Shown here: positions 43,978-51,868 of the stretch, one piece after another | How positions within the stretch are numbered: position 1 is the stretch's first letter | How the letters are laid out: every line of letters begins with the position of its first letter | Origin: Gammaproteobacteria bacterium | GTDB taxonomy: Bacteria > Pseudomonadota > Gammaproteobacteria > Competibacterales > Competibacteraceae | DNA: 64,000 nt | Reading direction: 5' to 3' | NCBI GenBank assembly: GCA_024234995.1 | Contig: JACKNF010000002.1 | Location: 62,001-126,000 of the forward strand | Position numbers and translations under genes: made by a program | Notes under the pieces: model-generated | The model's input: only the letters and a program-made list of their open reading frames with translations | The model's database searches: none | Told to the model about the DNA's origin: nothing

Positions 43978-45585
43978 TCATTCTGGGGGTTCGATAGTAA
44001 TACGGAACATACGGATCGTGTCGCCCTCAACCACCGTGCATTGGGTAGTGATCGGTGCTGTGAACGCCGAAGCAACCATAGCCGGTTCTGGTTCTGGTTC
44101 TGGGGTTAGGTCGAGTGGTGCTATTGCTGGGACGGGCGCGGTCTCAGTATCCTGACTTTCTTCCCAAGTGGATGATAGCGTTCCGGTTTCCCCGGTTAAC
44201 CAGCGTAGAGCATCATTCCGCTCCATACTGCCAGCGGGTGTGATAACTGAGGCGACCAGGAACACGTTCTCCTGTGTGACCGGCAACTCACGTTCGCGCA
44301 ACGCCTCTTCTGCCATAGCCATGCTATCCAAAGCATGCTCCAGCGGATTGCCAATGCAAGGCTCCAGTTGCAGTTGTTTAGCTGCGCTTTTAACTACAGC
44401 CGGGTCGGGATTATACGGCGGGCGGCCAAAATAACCCAGGATTGAGCGGCCATAGCCTGGGTCGATTTGTGCCCAGCGCCCGTGCAATACATTGCTCAAT
44501 GCTTGTGACCAGTAGTGTTGACTGCCAGGGGCAACACTGGTCCAGGCGCCGCCCGCTTGTGCAACAGCGGGGAACTCAGCCAGTACGTCGTTGTAACGAT
44601 CCAGAAGACCGGCTTTCGTCATATTCTTGATGGTAGAAACAATGGTGCTGCCAGGCATGGGAAAGCACACAACGCGGGTATCAGGCACAACGGCGGCTGG
44701 ATCAAAGGTGTTAGCCTGAAGAAGTCCCTCGGCCAGGCACTGTTCCACTTGATCGAGCTTGTTGGCATCAATATCCAGCGAATAGCCGGTGCTTTTGAGT
44801 GCCTGTGTCATCGAACGCACGTCGGGTTGTGTAATGCTAGAGGCTAAGGGACGCACCGACAAATCAATACCATCTACACCACCGGCAATGCCCGCCATGT
44901 AGCAGGCGACTGCCAGCGAGGCTGTGTCACAGGTGTGCATGGAAAGAGGGATCTCGGGCGGCAGAATTTTCTTCAAGCCCTTCGCTGTTTCGTAGCAGGT
45001 GTGAGGGTCCGCTGTACCGGTAGCATCATTCATGCAAACCGAGTCGAAGTGTAGGCCGGATTCCAATAGTTTCTTCACTAATTTCACATAAAATTCTGGG
45101 GTATGCGCCTCATTGGAGGGGTACGGCGCTCCCATCATCGCTACACAGACCTGATGATGTATTCCCGCATCGGCAATGGGTTTGCCGGTCTTGACTAAAT
45201 TGTCGATGTCATTCATGAAATCGATGTTACGGGCGATGGTAACACCGTGTTTTTTCATCAATTGGGCCTGCAATTCCAGCATTGCGAGCCGTTGTGGCGT
45301 TAGGGTAAGGCCAGAAATCGAATGGGTCAGAATTTGCAGATCGATATCCGGGCCAACGGCTTTACGCATTTGGTCCATGCCAATGAAAGGATCCTCGCCA
45401 TCGAAGGAATAAGGCGCCTGATAGCGGCTGCCAAACTCGATATGGCGGACGCCCATCGCAACGGCCGCTTGCACGGCAGGCAGTAAGTCATTGACGCGAA
45501 TTGTGCCATTGAACAGGCTTTGCAGGCCCTCGCAGAAAGTAGTGAGTGTGACGTGAATATTCTTCAGAGTAGGGGCGAAAATCAT
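43978..45585 (-). CDS. OadA/PycB-like carboxyltransferase-domain protein with altered metal ligands
   Basis: 535 residues. The first 460 or so match the TIM-barrel plus conserved C-terminal part of the oxaloacetate decarboxylase alpha / transcarboxylase 5S family. Key positions differ: the DAHQSL motif reads CEGLQSL (Glu-19 for the metal Asp), the lysine that is carboxylated in KDMA reads MNDATG (Asn-186), and the HxH pair reads HTC (His-217, Cys-219). The tail is Glu/Pro-rich, and no biotin-carrier MKM motif is present. It may have another activity or be non-catalytic. Follows an OadG-like small membrane protein by 14 bases. Confidence 0.8.
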   Translation of the reverse strand: MIFAPTLKNIHVTLTTFCEGLQSLFNGTIRVNDLLPAVQAAVAMGVRHIEFGSRYQAPYSFDGEDPFIGMDQMRKAVGPDIDLQILTHSISGLTLTPQRLAMLELQAQLMKKHGVTIARNIDFMNDIDNLVKTGKPIADAGIHHQVCVAMMGAPYPSNEAHTPEFYVKLVKKLLESGLHFDSVCMNDATGTADPHTCYETAKGLKKILPPEIPLSMHTCDTASLAVACYMAGIAGGVDGIDLSVRPLASSITQPDVRSMTQALKSTGYSLDIDANKLDQVEQCLAEGLLQANTFDPAAVVPDTRVVCFPMPGSTIVSTIKNMTKAGLLDRYNDVLAEFPAVAQAGGAWTSVAPGSQHYWSQALSNVLHGRWAQIDPGYGRSILGYFGRPPYNPDPAVVKSAAKQLQLEPCIGNPLEHALDSMAMAEEALRERELPVTQENVFLVASVITPAGSMERNDALRWLTGETGTLSSTWEESQDTETAPVPAIAPLDLTPEPEPEPAMVASAFTAPITTQCTVVEGDTIRMFRITIEPPE

Positions 45586-45599
45586 GACGACTCCATGAC

Positions 45600-45863
45600 T
45601 TAGAATTTTTCTTCGATTCGGGTGATCCGCGCGCCGGGAGCAGTCGCGTTAACCGCAGCGGCAATAGCGGCCGCGACCGTTGCATCAATGGCTGGCGGTT
45701 TCTTCAGTTCGGTGGTACATGATTCAATTGTTGAGTCCAATACGGGCTGTTGTTCCAGTAAAGGTTTCATCAATCTGCGCTGAGCACCAGCCCGCTTGAC
45801 GAACAGGCGAATCACTGCCACTAAGATGCCGGCGGCAATCAACAGGATAATCAGGTTCTTCAT
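45600..45863 (-). CDS. OadG-like small membrane protein
   Basis: 87 residues: one N-terminal membrane helix (MKNLIILLIAAGILVAVIRLFV), a basic stretch, then a C-terminus (VAAAIAAAVNATAPGARITR) like that of oxaloacetate decarboxylase gamma subunits. The ATG at 45863 begins at the helix. In known sodium-pump decarboxylases OadG holds the complex together; no beta subunit (sodium channel) gene is in the window. It is the upstream member of a two-gene unit with the OadA-like protein. Confidence 0.65.
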   Translation of the reverse strand: MKNLIILLIAAGILVAVIRLFVKRAGAQRRLMKPLLEQQPVLDSTIESCTTELKKPPAIDATVAAAIAAAVNATAPGARITRIEEKF

Positions 45864-46027
45864 ACAGGGTTCTCTCGATGCTGGATAAAGCATTCAGAAG
45901 TGCATCTCAGAGGGAATTGTAGGAAAATTGTCATCATTCTGCCTGGCAAATCCCGGTATCCCTGGTTTCCTGGTCCGTGATGGGCATGCTGTCTTTTGTA
46001 TCCACCACTGAACTCCATGATTGGCTG

Positions 46028-47185
46028 ATGAATTCCACGCTCGCTCTTGCTCTTGACCTCATTCGTCAACCCTCGGTCACTCCTAATGATGCCGGTTGCC
46101 AGGAAATACTCATCACGTGTTTGCAAACATTAGGCTTTCGGATAGAACGATTGCGGTTCGGCGCGGTGGACAATTTCTGGGCGCGTCTTGGCGATCAGGA
46201 ACCCCTGTTTGTCTTTGCGGGTCACACGGACGTCGTGCCGCCTGGCCCGCTCGATCAGTGGCAATCCCCGCCATTTGCACCAGAAATCCGCGACGGTTTC
46301 CTCTATGGACGTGGTGCGGCGGATATGAAGGGTAGTCTGGCAGCGATGGTCACCGCTTGTGAACGTTTCCTGAGCAACCATCCCCAACCGCGTGGCTCAT
46401 TGGGATTCTTGATCACCAGCGATGAGGAAGGTCCGGCAACTGAGGGTACGATCAAGGTCGTGGAACAGTTGACAGCGCGCGGCGAAAAAATCCGCTGGTG
46501 CCTGGTCGGCGAACCGTCTAGCGCCCATCAGCTCGGCGATACGATCAAAAATGGCCGGCGCGGTTCACTGAACGGCCGCTTGATACTGCGGGGAACGCAA
46601 GGTCATGTCGCCTATCCGCACCTGGCGCAAAACCCTATTCATGCGATCGGGACGATTCTGACGGTGCTGGCCGATGAAATCTGGGACCAGGGCCACGAAT
46701 GCTTTCCGCCTACCTCATTCCAGATTTCCAATATCCACTCTGGCACCGGAGCGGTCAATGTCATTCCCGGTGATTTGGACATGCGCTTCAATTTCCGCTT
46801 CTCGCCTGCGGTGACGGTGGAGCATCTTCAGGAACGCACCCGCTTGATTATCGAGACCGGCTTGCTGAATGAGGAAGTGAAAACCGGTCAGGTGTTCCAA
46901 TATGAACTAGACTGGAGCCTGCCGGGAATGCCGTTTTTTACCCCCCCCGCCGAGCTGTCGGCAGCGGCGATAGCGGCCATCCGTATCGAAACCGGGCTGA
47001 AAACGCAATTATCTACCAGCGGCGGTACATCCGATGGCCGGTTCATTGCTCCGGCGGGTGCCCAGGTTATTGAATTAGGGCCGCTCAACGCTACCATTCA
47101 CCAAGTAAACGAACGGGTTGCCGTTACTGATCTGGAAACTCTGAGCCTGATTTACCAGAATATTTTGAAGCAGTTGCTGGCGTAA
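46028..47185 (+). CDS. dapE: Succinyl-diaminopimelate desuccinylase
   Basis: Di-zinc peptidase-family enzyme of lysine and peptidoglycan precursor synthesis. 385 residues from this start. Family motifs: PSVTPNDAGCQ, FAGHTDVVPPG (metal His), GRGAADMKGSLAA, SDEEGPATEGT (catalytic Glu) and the C-terminal metal His in NATIHQVNE. Starts at 45977 or 45980 are also open, but the conserved family N-terminus (LALALDLIRQPSVTP) begins at 46028. Convergent-free, followed 33 bases later by the GT20 fusion gene. Confidence 0.94.
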   Translation: MNSTLALALDLIRQPSVTPNDAGCQEILITCLQTLGFRIERLRFGAVDNFWARLGDQEPLFVFAGHTDVVPPGPLDQWQSPPFAPEIRDGFLYGRGAADMKGSLAAMVTACERFLSNHPQPRGSLGFLITSDEEGPATEGTIKVVEQLTARGEKIRWCLVGEPSSAHQLGDTIKNGRRGSLNGRLILRGTQGHVAYPHLAQNPIHAIGTILTVLADEIWDQGHECFPPTSFQISNIHSGTGAVNVIPGDLDMRFNFRFSPAVTVEHLQERTRLIIETGLLNEEVKTGQVFQYELDWSLPGMPFFTPPAELSAAAIAAIRIETGLKTQLSTSGGTSDGRFIAPAGAQVIELGPLNATIHQVNERVAVTDLETLSLIYQNILKQLLA

Positions 47186-47218
47186 TCCGGCGAACGGCTT
47201 TTCCAGGAATAACCAGCC

Positions 47219-49480
47219 ATGTCCACGAAAAACCCGCCACGTCTACCTAACGCCCTGCGCATGGGTCTGTTGGTTACCGGATTGGTGGGCCTGCTGATCG
47301 GTGCCTTGGCCTGGTTCCAAGTTGAGCGGGAGCGTACCACCGACCTGGACGAAATGGATCGGCGCGCTTATATCCTCGCGCATCAGATGGCTTATTCAAT
47401 CCAGGCAATTCTAAAATTGCCGGATAAGGAAGCGGCAGTGGCGCTAGGCTCGACGCTGGAAGGCTACCCGCCGCTCATTGGCTTGGCGGTCTACCGCCCG
47501 GACGGCCGGCTAATCGCTGAAAGTCATGACCTTGTGGAATTTTCCAGCGAGCTCAAGCAAACCGTCGCCCAGGTAATCAAGGAACCCAAGGATCTTATTA
47601 AGACCCTGAAGACACCCGTTGCTCAGATCCACATCGTGACCTCCGTGATTCGTGCTGCGGATGGCCAAATGGAAGGCATATTAGCGGTGGTGCATGATCT
47701 GACGGATGTGATGGCGCGTGCCAAGAATAGGCGCATAGAGTTCGCTGTCTGGAGCGGCATCCTCCTTTTGTTGCTATTGACGGTGGTTGTCGTTGGCGCT
47801 TGGCTGCTGTACGACCGTCCCTTGAATCGGATGGCGGAATGGGTGCGGCAATTGCGGACAGGCGACGTTGATGAGCCGCTGCCGGTCGATCCGCCGGTTG
47901 CACGTCTGGCTACCGAAAGCGACCGGTTGGCGGCTACGCTGTTAGCCAAGCAGACAGCCAGCCAGAAGCAGGCCCGGCAAGCATCGCCCACCGGCCCGGT
48001 TTGGACCCGCAATCGCTGGCGCGCTCATTTGACCGAATGCCTGCATGGCAGCCATCTGTTGCTAGTGAGTCATCGCGAGCCTTACTTGCACGAACTTCAG
48101 GACGGTCAACCGCGATTGGTAACGCCGCCTGGCGGGTTGGTCGCCGCTCTTGATCCCATCATGCGGGCTAGCAACGGTATCTGGATCGCTCATGGCGCCG
48201 GCAATGCCGACCGGGAGAGCGCTGACGCCAAAGGCCGGCTCATGGTCCCGCCCGATGATCCCAGTTACACCTTGCGCCGGGTCTGGTTGAGCCGCGAAGA
48301 GGAACATGGCTATTATCATGGTTTTGCCAACGAAGGATTGTGGCCGCTTTGTCACCGGGTTTATCAGCGGCCGGTGTTCCGCGTGCGAAACTGGGAGTAC
48401 TATGTTCGCATCAACCGCCGCTTTGCCGAAGCGGTTCTGCAGGAAGCCGGTTCCGATCCGGCGGTGGTCCTGGTTCAAGATTACCAGTTGGCATTGGTTC
48501 CACGCCTCATCAAGGAGGTCCGTCCAGATTTGGTGGTGGGTTTGTTCTGGTACATTCCCTGGCCAGATCCAGAGGCATTTCGCATTTGCCCTTGGCGGAA
48601 CGCGCTGTTGAATGGCATGCTGGGCGCCGACCTGATCGGCTTTCATTTACAGCAGTACTGCAACGATTTTATCGAAACCGTAGACCGGTTGATCGATGCC
48701 CGGTTGGACTGGGCGGATTTTTCCATCGAGTGGCGGGATCACATTTCGCGCGTGCGGCCATTTCCCATCGGTGTCGCCGATCGAAATAAGCATCGGCCAC
48801 CGCATGATGTGGTACTCGACCGGCACATCGCCGAACTCCGGGACCGGTACTCACTGGAAAACCTGCAGGTAGCGGTGGGCATTGACCGGATCGACTATGT
48901 CAAAGGTCTGCCAGAACGATTTAACGCCGTCGCCCGGTTTTTGGAAAGCTACCCGCAATACCGGGGCCGGTTCACCCTAGTGCAATTGGGTGTGCCCAGC
49001 CGCATGCATATCCGCCACTACCGGGATCATCTCAACGAACTTGAAGCCCTCGCTGACACCATTAACTGGCGTTTTCAGACTGCTGCGTGGAAACCGGTCC
49101 GCTTTCTCGTCGGCCAGCATGATCCAGCGACGGTCTATGCCTTTATGCGCATGGCTGATATTGGAATTGTCAGCTCACTCCATGACGGGATGAATCTGGT
49201 CGCCAAAGAGTTTGTCGCAGCCCGTTCGGACCTCGATGGGGTATTGATTCTCTCAGAGTTCACAGGCGCAGCCCGTGAGCTGATCGATGCGTTGATCATC
49301 AACCCCTACGATACCGAACAGTTTGCTGCGGCAATTCACCAGGCGTTGGACATGCCAGCGAACGAGCGGCGGGAGCGCATGAGCCGAATGCGCCGGCAGG
49401 TAGAAGAACACAATGTTTATCGTTGGGCTGCGGATTATTTGACGGCGCTGACGGCCAGGTCAGCGGCTGAGAGTGGGTGA
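47219..49480 (+). CDS. Membrane sensor-HAMP domain fused to trehalose-6-phosphate synthase-like GT20
   Basis: 753 residues, far longer than OtsA (about 470). N-terminus: helix near 14-35, periplasmic region about 36-175, second helix near 180-202 (LLLLLLTVVVVGAWLLY), then a HAMP-like stretch (YDRPLNRMAEWVRQLR). From about 258 a GT20 domain: FANEGLWPLCH, VVLVQDYQLALVPRLI (canonical HDYHL reads QDYQL), FRICPWRNALLNGMLGADLIGFH, VGIDRIDYVKGL and the nucleotide-sugar stretch HDGMNLVAKEFVAAR. Probably makes trehalose 6-phosphate or a related phosphorylated glycoside under control of an envelope signal; the acceptor is uncertain. No otsB phosphatase is adjacent. Confidence 0.88.
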   Translation: MSTKNPPRLPNALRMGLLVTGLVGLLIGALAWFQVERERTTDLDEMDRRAYILAHQMAYSIQAILKLPDKEAAVALGSTLEGYPPLIGLAVYRPDGRLIAESHDLVEFSSELKQTVAQVIKEPKDLIKTLKTPVAQIHIVTSVIRAADGQMEGILAVVHDLTDVMARAKNRRIEFAVWSGILLLLLLTVVVVGAWLLYDRPLNRMAEWVRQLRTGDVDEPLPVDPPVARLATESDRLAATLLAKQTASQKQARQASPTGPVWTRNRWRAHLTECLHGSHLLLVSHREPYLHELQDGQPRLVTPPGGLVAALDPIMRASNGIWIAHGAGNADRESADAKGRLMVPPDDPSYTLRRVWLSREEEHGYYHGFANEGLWPLCHRVYQRPVFRVRNWEYYVRINRRFAEAVLQEAGSDPAVVLVQDYQLALVPRLIKEVRPDLVVGLFWYIPWPDPEAFRICPWRNALLNGMLGADLIGFHLQQYCNDFIETVDRLIDARLDWADFSIEWRDHISRVRPFPIGVADRNKHRPPHDVVLDRHIAELRDRYSLENLQVAVGIDRIDYVKGLPERFNAVARFLESYPQYRGRFTLVQLGVPSRMHIRHYRDHLNELEALADTINWRFQTAAWKPVRFLVGQHDPATVYAFMRMADIGIVSSLHDGMNLVAKEFVAARSDLDGVLILSEFTGAARELIDALIINPYDTEQFAAAIHQALDMPANERRERMSRMRRQVEEHNVYRWAADYLTALTARSAAESG

Positions 49481-49483
49481 TCC

Positions 49484-50398
49484 GTGGTGATTGATCAGCC
49501 CGCTGGATGCATGCAGTGTACCTCCACTATCGAATCCGGTGTGCTGTATGTCGTAGCGACGCCCATCGGCAACCTAGAGGATATCAGCGCCCGCGCCTTG
49601 CGCGTATTGCGCGGAGTGGATGGCATCGCCGCCGAAGACACCCGCCACACCAGCCAGTTACTGGCTCATTTCGGTATTGATACGCCGCTATTTTCCCTGC
49701 ATGAACACAATGAATATGCGCGTCTTGAACAGATCGTCAGGCGGTTGCGGCAAGGCCAATCATTGGCACTGGTATCGGACGCCGGTACGCCACTGATTAG
49801 CGATCCGGGTTTTCCGCTGGTGCGTGCGTTGCGCCAGCAGGGGTTAAACGTGATTCCGGTACCGGGTCCCAGCAGTATTTTGGCAGCCCTGTCGGTGGCT
49901 GGCTTGCCAACGGATCGTTTCATCTTCGAGGGGTTTCTCCCCGCTAAATCCGCCGCCCGTTGCCAACGTCTGCGGGTCCTGGCCGGCGAAGAACGGACCT
50001 TGGTCTTTTTGGAAGCCAGCCACCGGATCACTGACATGCTGGCCGATCTGGTGGCGGTATTTGGGGGTGTACGGTCAGCGGTCATCGCCCGGGAATTGAC
50101 CAAGCGTTTTGAGGAGGTGCAGGGTGCGGCCCTGAGTGAACTCTTGGTTTGGCTGGACGCTGATCCCAACCGTCGTCGTGGTGAGTTCGTGGTGCTGGTT
50201 CAGGGCGCATCCCCGATGATAAATGAAGTGGATACGCCAGAGATTCGGCGGTTGCTGACTGCGCTGATGGAGGCGTTACCGCTGGGCCGGGCAGTTGCGG
50301 TTGCAGTCAAGGCGACGGGGTTGAAGCGCAAGGCGCTGTACGAATTGGCGTTACGGTTAGGAAAGGTGTTGGAACCGGTGAGACCCTCTCTAGACTAA
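49484..50398 (+). CDS. rsmI: 16S rRNA (cytidine-1402-2'-O)-methyltransferase
   Basis: SAM-dependent methylation of C1402 in the 30S decoding centre. 304 residues from the GTG at 49484, or 295 from the ATG at 49511; GAGAGTGGG before the GTG favours the former. Motifs: LYVVATPIGNLEDIS, AAEDTRHTSQLL, ALVSDAGTPLISDPGF, VPGPSSILAALSVAGLP and FLEASHRI. Starts four bases after the GT20 gene, so cotranscribed with it. No rnpB gene is next to it. Confidence 0.96.
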   Translation: MVIDQPAGCMQCTSTIESGVLYVVATPIGNLEDISARALRVLRGVDGIAAEDTRHTSQLLAHFGIDTPLFSLHEHNEYARLEQIVRRLRQGQSLALVSDAGTPLISDPGFPLVRALRQQGLNVIPVPGPSSILAALSVAGLPTDRFIFEGFLPAKSAARCQRLRVLAGEERTLVFLEASHRITDMLADLVAVFGGVRSAVIARELTKRFEEVQGAALSELLVWLDADPNRRRGEFVVLVQGASPMINEVDTPEIRRLLTALMEALPLGRAVAVAVKATGLKRKALYELALRLGKVLEPVRPSLD

Positions 50399-50505
50399 TA
50401 CCTATTAAAAATTGGTATATATTTAGGATGGTGTAGAGAATTGATCATTTATTGGCAGCATCACGCTCTATGCCGGGATTCACAACTTGTCGAGAGGGCT
50501 GATCA

Positions 50506-50898
50506 GTGGCGGAAGAAAACGAAACAGAACAAAGCTGGGCTATAGAGGATGACTGGAGCGAGGAAAACCGGCGTCAGTATGAGCGTTACAGTACGAATTT
50601 TTACTTATATGTTTATGAACAGCATGAAGGGCGCTTTCTTGGCCATGTTGTTGATATCAGCATGGGCGGGTTGAGGTTATTGGGCAGTGACCTTCTTTGT
50701 GCTGGAGAGATGATGTTATTGCGAATGGATATCTCTCTGGAAAGCGGCCGGCATGAGAGTTGCGAGTTTCAAGCGAGGACAGTCTGGAGCGGTCAGGATG
50801 AAGATTCTGAACTATATATTGCAGGGTTTGAGTTCCTTCACCTATCTGAGCAAGGAGAGGAAATTTTGCAGAATATTATCGCTGAACTGGGTGGTTGA
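50506..50898 (+). CDS. PilZ domain protein
   Basis: 130 residues, almost all one PilZ domain. The c-di-GMP-binding motifs are present: RRQYERYS (RxxxR) and DISMGG (D/NxSxxG). Starts at GTG; no better start. Stands between rsmI and the convergent chemosensory cluster that includes Pil-Chp genes, so control of type IV pili or surface movement by c-di-GMP is plausible but not shown. Confidence 0.88.
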   Translation: MAEENETEQSWAIEDDWSEENRRQYERYSTNFYLYVYEQHEGRFLGHVVDISMGGLRLLGSDLLCAGEMMLLRMDISLESGRHESCEFQARTVWSGQDEDSELYIAGFEFLHLSEQGEEILQNIIAELGG

Positions 50899-50928
50899 AA
50901 TAAATATTTAGGAAAAGAATCGTTAATA

Positions 50929-51399
50929 TTAACTGGTTAATAAACCGCCGGTGAAAATATGCGGTATGTCAAGGATAGGAATAGCGTCCTCGCCCCGGCG
51001 GAAACAGGACAGCGCCAGTTCGCGCCATCCATCTGGGTGCTTGGGTAGATAGCACGCCTGGGTATCAGCAACTCGCAGGCGTTCTGGAATACCCGCTAGC
51101 AATAGGACACCGTAGTTTGGTGTGACGCCTGGCGCTGTTTGATACGCCACGACGGCAGCCAGTTTCCAATCGCGGGCGTTCTTCCGCTGCCCTTGAAGCC
51201 AAGCAGATAAGTCCATCGCTGGTAGCAGACGGCCGTTCCAGAGGACCACTTGGCGGCAGTAGTATGGACTCAATGGCACTTCCAGCAGTATGGGGTTCTC
51301 GATGAGATAGATCAGCTCGCGTTCACCCACAGCGGCGTGTAATTGGTCGCCCAGCGCTAGTACCCAGGCGTTACTTTCCCACGAGCTTTCAGCAGCCAT
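50929..51399 (-). CDS. CheW-like protein (ChpC type)
   Basis: 156 residues with the CheW fold pattern (VALGDQLHAAVGERELIYLIENP, VVLWNGRLLPAMDLSAWL, GEDAIPILDIPHIF). Couples receptor and kinase in chemosensory arrays. Overlaps the next CheW-like gene by 11 bases. Last gene of the Pil-Chp cluster; resembles ChpC by position. Confidence 0.85.
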   Translation of the reverse strand: MAAESSWESNAWVLALGDQLHAAVGERELIYLIENPILLEVPLSPYYCRQVVLWNGRLLPAMDLSAWLQGQRKNARDWKLAAVVAYQTAPGVTPNYGVLLLAGIPERLRVADTQACYLPKHPDGWRELALSCFRRGEDAIPILDIPHIFTGGLLTS

Positions 51400-51868
51400 G
51401 GGGGGTCTCCGCGTGTACGGCTAGCAATGCCGCCAGATGCTCAGTGGTGGTTACGCAACCTAACCTGCCGTTAAGCAGCGCCAGTGCCTGAAGGGGGGAG
51501 CCCGGCAATCTCATGCAGGCTGGCAGCTCTAACAGGTGTTGATCTGCTGCAATCGTTTCAACGTGATCGCAAATCAGACCCAAGCGATCAGCATGGTTGT
51601 CCAGTAACACGCAGTTCCGCCGGCTGTCGGGTATGTGGGGTAGCAACTGCATCTCGCCGGACAGGCAATACACCGGCCACCATTCACCGCGAAATCCGAC
51701 AGCACCGATACTGTGCGATGTCCGCACCTCCTGATCGATGTCTAGAAGCGATTCTAAGGAATAAATTTCCGTTTGTGGCAGTAGCCATCGGTATCCATCC
51801 AGGGTCAGCCCAGCAAAAAGCTGGATTTCCCGCAGTTCGGCCAAGGTTGTTGGAGCAGGCTGGTTCAT
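51389..51868 (-). CDS. CheW-like protein, second copy
   Basis: 159 residues. CheW-like pattern with the hydrophobic core GAVGFRGEWWPVYCLSGEM and LGLICDHVETIA. Overlaps the chpA end by 4 bases, so coupled. In Pseudomonas only one CheW-like gene (chpC) follows chpA/chpB; here there are two in tandem and no chpB methylesterase. Confidence 0.8.
   Translation of the reverse strand: MNQPAPTTLAELREIQLFAGLTLDGYRWLLPQTEIYSLESLLDIDQEVRTSHSIGAVGFRGEWWPVYCLSGEMQLLPHIPDSRRNCVLLDNHADRLGLICDHVETIAADQHLLELPACMRLPGSPLQALALLNGRLGCVTTTEHLAALLAVHAETPHGC

Noticed and set aside
50399..50505. RNase P RNA next to rsmI, as in some gammaproteobacteria
   Set aside because: Only 107 bases lie between rsmI and the PilZ gene, too short, and no characteristic helices were seen.
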